Shown here: piece by piece, positions 1-9,591 of the stretch | Position numbering within the stretch: position 1 is the first letter of the stretch | How the letters are laid out: the number at the start of each line of letters is the position of its first letter | Assembly (NCBI GenBank): GCA_963676095.1 | Contig: OY781040.1 | Coordinates: 2,046,001-2,110,000 of the forward strand | Origin: G963676095 sp963676095 | GTDB taxonomy: Bacteria; Bacteroidota; Bacteroidia; Bacteroidales; Prolixibacteraceae | DNA length: 64,000 nt | Direction: 5' to 3' | Notes under the pieces: model-generated | Databases searched by the model: none | What the model was told of the DNA's origin: nothing | What the model saw: only the letters and a program-made list of their open reading frames with translations | Program-made: the position numbers and the translations under genes

Positions 1-971
1 TCCTTCAGTATATCGACTGTCTCAATATCCACAGGGTTCAGATCCGACAGGTCGCCATAATAAATCATCCCGTCAACTACAATCAAGGGGGCATTGGCCG
101 ACTTCTGATCGTCATCGTCAGCCCGGAGGGAAGTCTTTCCCCTGATCAGCATATCGCCGGCACTGCTAAGCCCTTTGGCACTAGTACTGAAGTTCACGTT
201 CAGCCCGGGGATCGTACCGCGCAATATAGAGGTCATATTCTGGGATGCCTCATTCTGTAACCGTTCCGTATTAATCTGGGTAACAGCCCCTGTGAGGTCT
301 TTCTTTTTAACGGTTCCGTACCCGACCGCTACAACCTCTTCGAGACCGACAGTCTCTTCCTCCATGACAACATCAATGACCGGCTTTCTGCCAGCCGGGA
401 TCTCCTGGGATTTCATTCCCACGAAGGAAAAAACAAGCGTGGCATCCGGCGGAATGTTCAGAAGGGAATACCTTCCGTCGGCATCTGTAATTGTACCCTG
501 ATTTGTACCTTTAATGATAATAGTGACTCCTGGCAACGGTTGTCCCCCCCTTTCGGAAACTTTTCCGGAAACTTTCGGCTGCTGGTTAACCGAAAAGAAA
601 TCATTCCCGTTTTTCCCTGTCAGGACAATCTGCCTGTCACTAATTACATAACGGATATCCGTGTTGCTGAAAATGTGGTCGAGAACCTCGCTGATGTTTT
701 CATTCTTTGCGGATACATTAACCACTCGGTTCAGATCAATCTGGTTCTGGTTAAAGAGGAAATAATATTCAGATTGTTTTTCTATTTCGTCCAGCACATT
801 GACCAGCCTGGTGTTAGACATTGAAATGTTGATTTTTGTTTGCTGGGAATACAGATCGGTTGCAAAGATCTGAGAAATACAGACCATGCAAATAAATAAG
901 GTCAAACGCATAATTCGTAAATTTTTTCTAAGACCATATGGAATGGTCTTACACGTTTCTTTTTTTTTCAT
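1..971 (-). CDS. SusC-family TonB-dependent outer-membrane receptor, 5' part only
   Basis: Reading leftwards from an ATG at 971, an open frame runs off the window edge, so only about 323 N-terminal residues are present. It has a signal-peptide region ending near Leu-Tyr-Ser-Gln-Gln, then an STN domain (about residues 55-105, the part that contacts a FecR anti-sigma factor), a carboxypeptidase-D-like beta-sandwich (KGTNQGTITDADGRYS), and the start of the TonB plug (VGLEEVVAVGYGTVKKKDLTGAV). SusC proteins form a TonB-driven pore for oligosaccharide or peptide import across the outer membrane. The FecR and ECF sigma genes lie directly upstream on the same strand, which fits an STN-bearing receptor that signals its own induction. 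The substrate cannot be judged, because the partner SusD and any enzymes lie outside the window. Confidence 0.93.
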   Translation of the reverse strand, partial: MKKKETCKTIPYGLRKNLRIMRLTLFICMVCISQIFATDLYSQQTKINISMSNTRLVNVLDEIEKQSEYYFLFNQNQIDLNRVVNVSAKNENISEVLDHIFSNTDIRYVISDRQIVLTGKNGNDFFSVNQQPKVSGKVSERGGQPLPGVTIIIKGTNQGTITDADGRYSLLNIPPDATLVFSFVGMKSQEIPAGRKPVIDVVMEEETVGLEEVVAVGYGTVKKKDLTGAVTQINTERLQNEASQNMTSILRGTIPGLNVNFSTSAKGLSSAGDMLIRGKTSLRADDDDQKSANAPLIVVDGMIYYGDLSDLNPVDIETVDILK

Positions 972-1020
972 AAATTTAAATCGTTTAACAGGTTAGACAT
1001 CTGTTGAAATGTTGACTATG

Positions 1021-1050
1021 TCGGGGCAGTGCTTGGTACCACTGTCCCGT
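1021..1050. terminator. Hairpin between fecR and the STN-type susC
   Basis: Arms 1022-1031 and 1040-1049 pair over 10 bp with one G-U as plus-strand RNA (loop CTTGGTAC), and a T-run follows on the plus strand. In the minus-strand transcript that links fecR to susC it forms with one A-C mismatch and no T-run. It could act as a processing or partial-termination element. No plus-strand gene ends just upstream. Confidence 0.45.
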
Positions 1051-1063
1051 CTTTTTTTGTCGT

Positions 1064-2104
1064 TTACTTTTTGTACCTGATAATTACTTTTTGTTTTTCA
1101 TAGGCTCCATTTTTATTTGTTTTTGCTTCAATTAGTTCATAAGAAATCGGGGCGGTTATTTTAAGCAGTGAAAGGACCCTCTCCAGCGACTGGTCCTTGA
1201 AGGTGGCCCGGTAAGGTATGTTCTTCAAAGCATCATCTTCGATCACAATATCCGAGTTGTACCATTTTCCCAGCCTGACGGCAACTTCCTCCAGCGGGAC
1301 ATTACGGAATACCAGGTAACCCTCTTTCCAGGAAGTAAAATAACCGGCATCGCCGGTAATAACCGAATCCCTACCGGAAGAAAGATCCAGCACCATCCGC
1401 TGATCGGGACGAAGTACCTTTTTCAGACCGGAACCATCACTGGTTATTTGCACCGCTCCTTCTTCCAGGGTCACTTCCATCCTTTTCCAATCAGGATACG
1501 CCATAATATTAAAATGGGTCCCCAGGGCCTGCACATGCAAACCATCTGCCTGTACGACAAACGGGTGTTGCCGGTCTTTGGCAACATTGAAATAAGCTTC
1601 CCCTTCCATATCGACATGCCTGTTTACGGTAAAATTGACAGGATACCTCAGATATGAATCACTGTTGAGCCATCCAGTACTCCCGTCCGGGAGATTAAAC
1701 TCGGCCCTCGTCCCCGGAGGACAATATATCTTGGCAAAGACCTCCTGACCGGCAGGGTAAAACTTCCAGCGGATAAAAAAATAAACAGAACAAATTAGCA
1801 ATGGAATAATAAGAATAGCTGCCACCCTGCTGAAAATAGTTATAAACCGCTGACGCGAATAAGCCTCTTTATTCTGAAGATGCCGTTGTTTATCAATCGC
1901 ACCGTGAAGACAAGATTTTAATTTACGGTAACTTTCTTCAGAGAACATGCTTCCGTCTGTTTCATTCCACGTTTGTTCCAGAAATTCTTTCAGCTTGTCG
2001 AATTCTTCATCCGACCTGAACTGTCTGATTACTTTCAGATAATCTTTTCTGGAATAACTATCCTTCATAAATTTTTCAATCGCCGTATAATCCTTTGTTT
2101 CCAT
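1064..2104 (-). CDS. FecR-family anti-sigma factor
   Basis: This 346-residue inner-membrane protein has a cytoplasmic N-terminal part (about residues 1-85) that should hold the ECF sigma factor, one membrane segment (about 88-112, FSRVAAILIIPLLICSVYFF), and a periplasmic FecR domain with the usual signature (PPGTRAEFNLPDGSTGWLN, then GEAYFNV and LGTHFNI). The C-terminal DUF4974-like part (VPLEEVAVRLGKWYNSDIVI) resembles an STN fold. It lies between the ECF sigma gene and the STN-type susC on the same strand, the standard order for receptor-coupled transcriptional control. The ATG at 2104 is the natural start. The gap to the sigma gene is unusually long (260 bp). Confidence 0.93.
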   Translation of the reverse strand: METKDYTAIEKFMKDSYSRKDYLKVIRQFRSDEEFDKLKEFLEQTWNETDGSMFSEESYRKLKSCLHGAIDKQRHLQNKEAYSRQRFITIFSRVAAILIIPLLICSVYFFIRWKFYPAGQEVFAKIYCPPGTRAEFNLPDGSTGWLNSDSYLRYPVNFTVNRHVDMEGEAYFNVAKDRQHPFVVQADGLHVQALGTHFNIMAYPDWKRMEVTLEEGAVQITSDGSGLKKVLRPDQRMVLDLSSGRDSVITGDAGYFTSWKEGYLVFRNVPLEEVAVRLGKWYNSDIVIEDDALKNIPYRATFKDQSLERVLSLLKITAPISYELIEAKTNKNGAYEKQKVIIRYKK

Positions 2105-2364
2105 CCGGTAACCCTTTTCTTATCCGATTGTTATTCAATCCGTGAAGTTCACAATGATAATACGATTATGCTTAGTTGGCTCCATTTTTTAATCCTTTCA
2201 ATACCCAGTATCAAAAAAAAGGGTCACCCCCCTACCGGATTAAAAAAAATTAAACATTTTTTATGGTTTCTTTGGATTCACAAGGCGGGGATCACCATGC
2301 TCCATGCACTTCGTCTTGATTTACAACGGAAATCTGCATTAAGAAACAAGCAACATCATGCCGG

Positions 2365-2997
2365 TTACAGATTAACTTTGGCATGACATTGATGAACCGC
2401 GAGGCAACGGATAAAAAACAGGTATAATCCTTTTATATTCCTCTCGTGAAAGGCTTCCCGGATAGACTTAAGAGCAACAGTCAACTGATTTTCAGCGGTC
2501 TTACAGGAAATATTTAAAAATCCGGCAATCTCGGTGACGGTAAGGCCTTCCTTATAATGCATCAGAAAAATCTCTTTCCTTTTTTCAGGAAGCAGTTTAA
2601 TTTGCTCATCCAGTATTCTCAGATAATAAGCGAAGTTTATTCCTTCATTATTATCCTGTTCTGAAGAAACAAGGTTATCATAAAGGACTTCCTTAAACTG
2701 GTTTTCCTTTGCTTTTTCCAGAAACGCCTTTCTGATATCGTTCAATGCTATGGTAAAGAGATAAGATCGGAAAAGCTGGTAAGGATCTATACCCGAACGT
2801 TTTTCCCATATTTTCAGATAAACATTCTGGACAATTTCTTCGGCCTTCTCTGATGATTTTAGCAGCTTCAACGAAAAATGATACAAAGCCTTTGAATACT
2901 TTTCGAAAAGATAATCAAAAGCATAGGTCTCGCCGTTCCTCAGTGCCTGAAGAATCTGAATCTCTGCAATATCCTGTTCTTCTCTCTTTTGCATCAT
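2365..2997 (-). CDS. ECF RNA polymerase sigma factor (sigma-70 family, Bacteroidetes type)
   Basis: The protein is about 210 residues. Region 2 is visible as AFDYLFEKYSKALYHFSLKLL followed by AEEIVQNVYLKIWEK, and region 4 as LLPEKRKEIFLMHYKEGLTVTEIAGFLNIS with a helix-turn-helix. ECF factors of this kind direct polymerase to the promoters of the SusC operon when released by FecR. The start is set at an ATG at 2997 (a second ATG is at 2994). A longer reading would need a TTG codon at 3006. The gene is divergent from the AraC regulator, with a shared upstream region of about 100 bp. Confidence 0.92.
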   Translation of the reverse strand: MMQKREEQDIAEIQILQALRNGETYAFDYLFEKYSKALYHFSLKLLKSSEKAEEIVQNVYLKIWEKRSGIDPYQLFRSYLFTIALNDIRKAFLEKAKENQFKEVLYDNLVSSEQDNNEGINFAYYLRILDEQIKLLPEKRKEIFLMHYKEGLTVTEIAGFLNISCKTAENQLTVALKSIREAFHERNIKGLYLFFIRCLAVHQCHAKVNL

Positions 2998-3095
2998 GAA
3001 CAGCAAACTTATTGAAAAAGTTGGTAATTATACCGGCAAACATTCAAAATAGTATTATTTTCACATTTCGTTCCAAAGAACAAATTCAAAGGTTA

Positions 3096-3971
3096 ATGGA
3101 AATTATGCACGAGAAACTGGGGTTCAACGGGGATAGCTCTTTCTCCGTCAAGTGGGACGACTTTCCCCACTTTACCTTCCCGTGGCATTTCCATCCGGAG
3201 TTTGAACTGGTTTATGTTATTAAAAGCTTCGGGAAAAGGTTTGTAGGAGATCATGTTGAAGACTTTTATGACGGCGATCTTGTATTACTCGGCCCAAATC
3301 TCCCGCACTTTTGGAAAAATGACGAGCTTTTTTACCGGAATGATCCGGAATACAAAGTAAACGCGATTGTTGTACATTTTTCTGAAGGCCTGTTTATCCA
3401 GCATCCTGAAAATTATCCTGAGTTTCATCATATCAGAAAGTTATTGAAACGGGCATCGAGGGGGATCAGTTTTCCCAGGGAAGTTGCAGATCCGCTGGGA
3501 CCAGGGTTACAAAAGTTGCTTAAACAAAAGGGACTAAACAGATTGTTATCGTTTATCCGGATACTCGACAAACTTGCCGGTGCAAAAGAATACCGGTTAC
3601 TCGCCAGTGAAAATGCAAGTGCTGAAATGTATGATTGGTCGGGAAGCAGGCTTGATAAAATCCTGCATCTTGTCAATATGAATTACCGGATGCCATTAAA
3701 ACTGGAAGATGTCGCCGAACAGATAGGTATGAATCCAACAGCTTTCTGCAGGTATTTCAAGGGGAAGACGGGAAAATCATTTATTGGTTTTGTTAATGAG
3801 ATGAGAGTTGGCTACGCCTGCCGGCTTTTACAAGAGGGGAAACAATCCGTTTCGCAGATCTGCTTCGAAAGCGGGTTCAATAATCTCTCCAATTTTAACA
3901 GGTGCTTTAAAAAGCTGACATCTTTTACCCCTGTTCATTACCGTAACCAGTTTACAGAACAAAACAGTTAA
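3096..3971 (+). CDS. AraC-family transcriptional regulator
   Basis: The product is about 291 residues with a cupin-like N-terminal sensor (HFTFPWHFHPEFELVYVI, then GDLVLLGPNLPHFW, typical of AraC sensor barrels) and a C-terminal double helix-turn-helix (LEDVAEQIGMNPTAFCRYFKG and SVSQICFESGFNNLSNFNRCFKK). I start it at the ATG at 3096. An ATG at 3105 is equally possible, and upstream extension is only possible from a TTG at 3012. It is transcribed away from the ECF sigma gene and may regulate it or the acyl-CoA dehydrogenase downstream, but nothing in the sequence shows a target. A small-molecule or sugar ligand is likely from the family. Confidence 0.9.
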   Translation: MEIMHEKLGFNGDSSFSVKWDDFPHFTFPWHFHPEFELVYVIKSFGKRFVGDHVEDFYDGDLVLLGPNLPHFWKNDELFYRNDPEYKVNAIVVHFSEGLFIQHPENYPEFHHIRKLLKRASRGISFPREVADPLGPGLQKLLKQKGLNRLLSFIRILDKLAGAKEYRLLASENASAEMYDWSGSRLDKILHLVNMNYRMPLKLEDVAEQIGMNPTAFCRYFKGKTGKSFIGFVNEMRVGYACRLLQEGKQSVSQICFESGFNNLSNFNRCFKKLTSFTPVHYRNQFTEQNS

Positions 3972-4147
3972 TTTATTGTTTATTAATACGTTGACATCTG
4001 TTTTTTAATAATTACGTAAACAATTAATTTTCTGTAGTACATAATTTATTCCATTCTAAATATATTCCCCGGAAAACAATCAGATAACTTGCATGTTAAT
4101 GTGTTGGCAAAGGTAATTTATGCCTTTCGTCAAAATTTCAATAACGA

Positions 4148-5698
4148 ATGAATAATACAGTTTTACAAGAGACACTTCCATTTAGGCAGTATAACCAGAC
4201 AGTTGAGCCGATCCATCAGTTTATCGGGAAGCTAAAAGAAAAGATGCATCAGGTCTATAGTCAGCGCGGAAGCATCAACAATTACGCACGGGAGCGTGGG
4301 CTTCCCCCGTTTGTTTTGCGGGAAATCATGCAAATCAACCCTCTTTCGACCGGAATCCCCAGAGAATATGGAGGCAGAGGGATACTAATACACGAAAACC
4401 TGGCTGTTTTGGAAGCAGCCTCGTACGAATCGCTGGCCCTTTCTCTCACATTTGGTATAAATTCGGCCTTGTTTTTACAACCTGTTGCCAAATATGCCCC
4501 GGATCAGATTAAGGCCTCTATTTTCAGACGTTTCACTGAAAACAAGAATATGGGCGGGCTTATGATAACAGAACCTGATTACGGAAGTGATGCCTTGAGT
4601 ATGCAGACTTTCTTCACAGAAGAACAAAATTATTACCGTTTAAACGGGACGAAACACTGGGCCGGCCTCACCGGCTGGGCCGACTTCTGGCTGCTGACGG
4701 CAAGGAAAAAAAGCCCGGAAGGCGAACTTTTACGGGATATCGACTTTTTTATCTGCGATGTCACTCAACCCGAACAAAATATCCGCGTGGAAGAGTTCTA
4801 CGACAACCTAGGACTCTACCAGATCCCTTACGGTAGGAACTATATTGACGTGAAAATACCAAAAACGCACCGACTTGAACCACATTCAACCGGGATAAAG
4901 CTTATGCTCGACCTGCTTCACCGCAGCAGGATGCAGTTTCCGGGAATGGGCATGGGATTTATTCACCGTATGCTCGACGAAGGAGTAAACCATTGCAAAC
5001 AACGGTTGGTCGGAGGCAAGAGCCTTTTCAACTACGACCAGGTACAGGAACGGCTTTCGCGGCTTCAGGCATCGTTCACAATTTGTTCAGCCATGTGTGC
5101 AAACAGCGCCCAAAAAGCAGGAATTGAAAATGACCTGACCGGAATCGGGATGGAAGCCAATTCTGTTAAATCTGTTATTACTGACTTGATGCAGCAGGCT
5201 GCACAGTCTGTAACGCAGCTGATTGGTGCCAAAGCTTACCGGAACAGTCATATTGCCGGACGAGGGATTACCGACAGCAGGGCTTTCCAGATCTTTGAAG
5301 GTTCAAACGATATCCTTTACGCCCAGATCTCGGAAAGCGTGGTCAAACAAATGAAAAAAATAAAAGAGACAAACCTGTTCAGCTTTCTGAAAGGGAATTC
5401 GCTTACAAACAGGTCAGCTGATCAGCTGAAAGACCTTTTCGATTTCGACCTGAACCTTCAATTGTCTCAAAGAAAATTGGTGGAGTTAGGACAAGTAATC
5501 GGACGAGTCGTTTCGATGGATATGATTCATCACCTGTCAGACCAAGGGTTTCACAAGGGACTTATCGAAAACGGGATAACCATTCTTCGCCGCGAGATCT
5601 ACCAACTGATGAATAATTTCAGGCTTTACTCAGACGACAAGGTTATTGAAGATTATCATGAAAACAGTTCCTGGCTGAGGCTTTCTTACGCCAGATAG
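4148..5698 (+). CDS. Acyl-CoA dehydrogenase family flavoprotein
   Basis: The 516-residue protein has the acyl-CoA dehydrogenase layout: an N-terminal helical domain with PREYGGRG, the flavin/substrate stretch MITEPDYGSDALSMQTFF, a KHWAGLTGWADFWLLTA beta-domain segment, and the C-terminal helical domain with RAFQIFEGSNDILYAQ. The Glu in IFEGSND matches the catalytic base of medium-chain type enzymes. It would oxidise an acyl-CoA to the 2-enoyl-CoA and pass electrons to ETF. It is longer than the usual ~380 residues because of a C-terminal extension (about residues 420-516). No other beta-oxidation gene adjoins it, though an acyl-CoA synthetase lies 4 kb away on the other strand. The chain-length preference is unknown. 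Confidence 0.85.
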   Translation: MNNTVLQETLPFRQYNQTVEPIHQFIGKLKEKMHQVYSQRGSINNYARERGLPPFVLREIMQINPLSTGIPREYGGRGILIHENLAVLEAASYESLALSLTFGINSALFLQPVAKYAPDQIKASIFRRFTENKNMGGLMITEPDYGSDALSMQTFFTEEQNYYRLNGTKHWAGLTGWADFWLLTARKKSPEGELLRDIDFFICDVTQPEQNIRVEEFYDNLGLYQIPYGRNYIDVKIPKTHRLEPHSTGIKLMLDLLHRSRMQFPGMGMGFIHRMLDEGVNHCKQRLVGGKSLFNYDQVQERLSRLQASFTICSAMCANSAQKAGIENDLTGIGMEANSVKSVITDLMQQAAQSVTQLIGAKAYRNSHIAGRGITDSRAFQIFEGSNDILYAQISESVVKQMKKIKETNLFSFLKGNSLTNRSADQLKDLFDFDLNLQLSQRKLVELGQVIGRVVSMDMIHHLSDQGFHKGLIENGITILRREIYQLMNNFRLYSDDKVIEDYHENSSWLRLSYAR

Positions 5699-5730
5699 TT
5701 TCTAAAACCCGCCATCGTTGAATAATTTAT

Positions 5731-5738
5731 TAGTTTTG
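5731..5738 (+). promoter_or_regulatory. Candidate -7 box for the YccS-like gene
   Basis: TAGTTTTG fits the Bacteroidetes -7 consensus TAnnTTTG and lies 32 bp before the ATG at 5770. No clear TTTG -33 element is present at the right distance. Confidence 0.35.
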
Positions 5739-5769
5739 TTCAGTAAAGACTGAATAAACAGAACGAACA

Positions 5770-7950
5770 ATGACCAACAAGGGGAAAAGCTATCTTATTG
5801 AAAGTCTTTCCGGGTACATCAGGAATAAGTCCTGGTACGAACCCTTAAGAAGATCTTTTTGGAGCAACCCGGACCGGCTATTGGCCATGAAAGCGACTTT
5901 TGTAATCGCCCTGGTCTCGGTTCCTTTTGTTCTTGCAGGAAAGTCGTTTTATGCCGTCACATTGGCCCTTGGCGCCGTTGCCGGGGCCTTATCCGAGACA
6001 GACGACCACCCCCGGGGACGCATCAAATCGTTACTCCTGAAGGTCGGAAGTTTTGCTGTTTCAAGCCTCTCGGTCGAGCTTTTACGCCAATGGCCCCTGC
6101 TTCTCGGTGCTGGGCTGGCGATATCGACAATCGGATTTATCCTGATCGGGGGTCTTAGTGAAAGATACAGAGGCGTTACGTTCGGTTCCATCCTGGTAGG
6201 TATTTACGCCATGCTTGGCGCCGAAATAAGCCCGGAATGGTACCTTCAGCCAATCCTGCTTCCTGCAGGCGCACTGGTTTACGGTATATTCTCCCTGCTC
6301 CTGCTTTGCTACCGGCCATGGCGGTTGCTGGAAGAGCAGCTTGCACGGGGCTTTCTCGCTTTATCAAAATACCTGGATGAAAAAGCCAATCTTTTCCCAA
6401 GCGATGAAAAAATTCAGGAAGAGATCCGCAACCGGCTTGCACTCAAAAACATTCAGCTGGTCGATGCACTCGACCGCTGCAAGGAAGTGCTGAACAGTTA
6501 CAGTGATGCGCTGAAAGGTGAAGCCCCGCTAAAACCCTATCTCCAATATTTCATGCTGCTGCAAAGCCTTCATGAACGCGCCGCTTCCAGCCATGAGCGT
6601 TATGACAAACTAAGCAGGGACCCGGGCAACCGGCAGCTAATGGAAGGGCTCGGACAGCTACTTCACCAGCTTTCAAGGGCGACGAAAAAATTCGCGAACT
6701 CCCTGCTTACCGGCGTGCCGTATCATCACCCGGAATCGCTTGCATGGACCGTAAATGTGCTGAACGACCAACTGTCAAAAAACGGTACAGCCGATGAGCA
6801 CCCCCTTTCATTACTGATAAATAATTTGTCCCGGTCGAACACGTCTCTCCGGAACCTGAATGAAGACCATCACCGGGAGCTGGCCCCCAGGCTGGAGAAA
6901 GATAGCAGGAGCATGGTGCAACGGTTCAAAGAACAGCTGAACTGGAACCATCCAAGACTTCGCTATGCGATCAGGTTAAGCCTTTGCTTCCTGCTCGGAT
7001 TTGGCATCTACGAATCTTTCGATGTATCCAAAGGGGTCTGGATTATCCTGACCAGCCTGTTTGTTTGCCAGCCCAGCTACAGTGAAACAAGGCGGAGGTT
7101 GTTTCAGCGGGTATTGGGTACGCTGAGCGGAGTAATCGGCGGAGTGGTCATCGTCCAGCTATTGCCGACCATGCCCGGACAGTTATTACTTATGCTATTC
7201 TCCGCATATGCTTTTTTTCTTTGGGTTAAAAAGAAGTATTCCGTATCGGTTATTTTCATTACCATTTTTGTTCTTTGCGCCTTCAACCTGATCTCGCACA
7301 AAGGAGTAGCACTCATGCTGCCCCGGCTGGCAGACACGCTTATCGGATCGGCATTGGCAATATTTTCTGTGCGATTTCTTTGGCCCGACTGGCAACAGAA
7401 AAGGCTTCCCCAATTACTTAATGAAGCCATTGCAAAAAATACAGCTTACTTTCAGGCTATCATCAATGAATACCGTCACAATTCTACTGATGACGACCTT
7501 GCATACCGTATTGCCAGACGACAGGCACACCGGGCCGATAATGCACTGGCCCTGGCATGGCAGGATATGCAGGTCGAACCGAAAAAAAGGCAACAATTCA
7601 GAGAACAGGCATTTACGCTCACTTATCTGAACCATGCCTTGCTTTCGTACCTCTCGGCACTGGGAGCCCACAGGGAACTACAGGAAAAAAGCGCCCCGGA
7701 GATCCTAAAACTGGCCCATGAAATTCTTGCTTCATTAAAAGAATCCATCGAATCACAGCACACCGGACAAACAAAAACGAAAGTAAAAAACATGCTGCTT
7801 CTGGCACAAATCAGAAGCAGTATAGATGAAACAGCACAGGGAATACTGAAACAACAGTTCATCCTTCTTGGCAATATTGCTGAGGTAACCGAACAGTTGA
7901 CAAGTCAGGCAGAAATCTTTAATTATAATTCATCTATTACTTATCTTTAA
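5770..7950 (+). CDS. YccS/FUSC-family integral membrane protein
   Basis: The 726-residue protein has two clusters of hydrophobic segments (about residues 38-180 and 400-530) that separate an N-terminal soluble region and a C-terminal cytoplasmic helical part. The pairs MKATFVIALVSVPFVLAGKSFYAVTLALGAVAGALSE and SLCFLLGFGIYESFDVSKGVWIILTSLFVCQPSYSETRRRLFQRVLGTLSGV-type segments are characteristic of the FUSC/YccS family of putative aromatic-acid or small-molecule efflux proteins (quoted here as two halves of a known pattern). The exact substrate is not known for most members. It ends 18 bp before the dipeptidase gene, so the two may be co-transcribed. Confidence 0.82.
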   Translation: MTNKGKSYLIESLSGYIRNKSWYEPLRRSFWSNPDRLLAMKATFVIALVSVPFVLAGKSFYAVTLALGAVAGALSETDDHPRGRIKSLLLKVGSFAVSSLSVELLRQWPLLLGAGLAISTIGFILIGGLSERYRGVTFGSILVGIYAMLGAEISPEWYLQPILLPAGALVYGIFSLLLLCYRPWRLLEEQLARGFLALSKYLDEKANLFPSDEKIQEEIRNRLALKNIQLVDALDRCKEVLNSYSDALKGEAPLKPYLQYFMLLQSLHERAASSHERYDKLSRDPGNRQLMEGLGQLLHQLSRATKKFANSLLTGVPYHHPESLAWTVNVLNDQLSKNGTADEHPLSLLINNLSRSNTSLRNLNEDHHRELAPRLEKDSRSMVQRFKEQLNWNHPRLRYAIRLSLCFLLGFGIYESFDVSKGVWIILTSLFVCQPSYSETRRRLFQRVLGTLSGVIGGVVIVQLLPTMPGQLLLMLFSAYAFFLWVKKKYSVSVIFITIFVLCAFNLISHKGVALMLPRLADTLIGSALAIFSVRFLWPDWQQKRLPQLLNEAIAKNTAYFQAIINEYRHNSTDDDLAYRIARRQAHRADNALALAWQDMQVEPKKRQQFREQAFTLTYLNHALLSYLSALGAHRELQEKSAPEILKLAHEILASLKESIESQHTGQTKTKVKNMLLLAQIRSSIDETAQGILKQQFILLGNIAEVTEQLTSQAEIFNYNSSITYL

Positions 7951-7968
7951 CAGAAAATTGAAAAATAC

Positions 7969-9357
7969 ATGAACGATATTGAAAAATACATCGAAGAGAA
8001 CAGGAACCGGTTCCTGGAAGAACTGTTTGGATTGATCAGGATTCCTTCAGTAAGCTCAGTCTCCGCCCATAAGCAGGATATGTACCGGGCGGCAGATTAT
8101 TGGAAGTCACTATTGCTGAAATCGGGAGCAGACAGGGCTGAAGTTTATGAAACAGCAGGTAATCCGGTAACTTACGGAGAGAAGATTATCGACCCGGCAA
8201 AACCGACAGTGCTGGTTTACGGACATATGGACGTGATGCCTCCCGAACCGCTGGACTTGTGGATAAGCAATCCTTTCGAACCGGAAATCCGCAATGGGAA
8301 AATCTGGGCACGCGGGGCTGATGATGACAAAGGGCAAAGCATGATGCAGGCGAAGGCTTTCGAGTTGATGGTCAGTACAGGAACCCTTCCCTGCAATGTA
8401 AAATTTATGATTGAAGGGGAAGAGGAAATTGGTTCTCCCAATCTTGGAAAATGGTGCGAAGATCATAAGGAAATGCTGAAAGCAGATGTGATCCTGGTTT
8501 CTGACACGACAATGCTCCGCCCTGATTTGCCTGCAATAACCACGGGGCTGAGAGGACTGGCCTATTGGCAGGTAGAAGTTACAGGACCCAATGTAGACTT
8601 GCATTCAGGCATGTTCGGAGGGGCTGTTGCCAATCCGGTTAACGTGCTGGCCGGGATGATCGCCAGGATGAATGACGAAAACGGACAGATAACGATTCCC
8701 GGATTTTACGACGATGTTTTGGAAATTTCCCCGGAAGAGCGTAAACTGCTGGCGGAAGCCCCGTTCGACATCAACGCCTATAAAAAAGCGATCGAGGTAG
8801 AAGAGCTTAACGGAGAGAAAGGGTACACAATACCCGAGCTAACCGGAATACGCCCCTCTTTTGATGTATGTGGCATCTGGGGAGGCTATACAGGGGAAGG
8901 TGCAAAAACAGTACTTCCGTCAAAGGCTTTTGCAAAAATCAGCAGCAGGTTGGTGCCAAATCAGGATTACAAAAAAATAACACAGTTGTTTATCCGGTAC
9001 TTTGAAAGCCTGGCCCCAAAATCGGTAAAAGTAAAAGTAGAAGACCTCCACGGGGGCCAGTCATACGTTTGCCCCATCGATTCGCCGGCTTACAAGGCAG
9101 CAGAAAAAGCCATTGCCGACGTTTACGGAAGAAATCCAGTCCCGGTACGAAGCGGTGGCTCCATCCCTATTATTTCGACATTTGAGCAAGTATTAGGAAT
9201 AAAAACAGTACTGATGGGATTCGGACTCGGATCTGATGCGATCCATTCCCCAAACGAGAATTTTCCGCTCGAACAATTTTTTAACGGCATCCGGACTATT
9301 CCCAGGTTCTATAAATACTTTGCTGAAACAGTCCACCCCTCTCACACAAAAGCATGA
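7969..9357 (+). CDS. M20-family metallo-dipeptidase
   Basis: This 462-residue cytosolic enzyme has all dinuclear zinc features of the CNDP/PepV-like M20 group: GHMDV with His86, ADDDKG with bridging Asp118, the EGEEEIGS catalytic Glu pair (about 151-152), VSDTTM, and a C-terminal DAIHSPNEN His ligand. A dimerisation domain sits around residues 195-310. It should cleave dipeptides or short peptides with a free N terminus. The start is the first ATG 18 bp after the YccS-like gene. The precise substrate is not predictable. Confidence 0.88.
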   Translation: MNDIEKYIEENRNRFLEELFGLIRIPSVSSVSAHKQDMYRAADYWKSLLLKSGADRAEVYETAGNPVTYGEKIIDPAKPTVLVYGHMDVMPPEPLDLWISNPFEPEIRNGKIWARGADDDKGQSMMQAKAFELMVSTGTLPCNVKFMIEGEEEIGSPNLGKWCEDHKEMLKADVILVSDTTMLRPDLPAITTGLRGLAYWQVEVTGPNVDLHSGMFGGAVANPVNVLAGMIARMNDENGQITIPGFYDDVLEISPEERKLLAEAPFDINAYKKAIEVEELNGEKGYTIPELTGIRPSFDVCGIWGGYTGEGAKTVLPSKAFAKISSRLVPNQDYKKITQLFIRYFESLAPKSVKVKVEDLHGGQSYVCPIDSPAYKAAEKAIADVYGRNPVPVRSGGSIPIISTFEQVLGIKTVLMGFGLGSDAIHSPNENFPLEQFFNGIRTIPRFYKYFAETVHPSHTKA

Positions 9358-9536
9358 TTGTTTTGGCCTGCTTCGAAAGAACCCATAAAGCTGTTCCCAA
9401 AATCATTCCGAGAGCCTGCCTAAAAAATGGAGCAAAATGTGCAAATGGCAGGCTACTCTACATTACGAAAACGGTCGATCCGGCTTTCCCAATCCACTCA
9501 TTCACAGGCAAAAGCCCGTCAAACAAGCCGCAGGCC

Positions 9537-9567
9537 GTCAAACGCTTCAAACAGCAAAGCCTCAAAC
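9537..9567 (+). repeat. Solo copy of an intergenic repeat motif
   Basis: This 31-bp stretch (GTCAAACGCTTCAAACAGCA followed by AAGCCTCAAAC) is closely similar to the motif at 57653-57681 within the large repeat blocks around speA. It lies in the gap between two convergent genes (dipeptidase and acyl-CoA synthetase). Confidence 0.5.
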
Positions 9568-9591
9568 TTTTTCGAACGGGCAACGCCCCTC

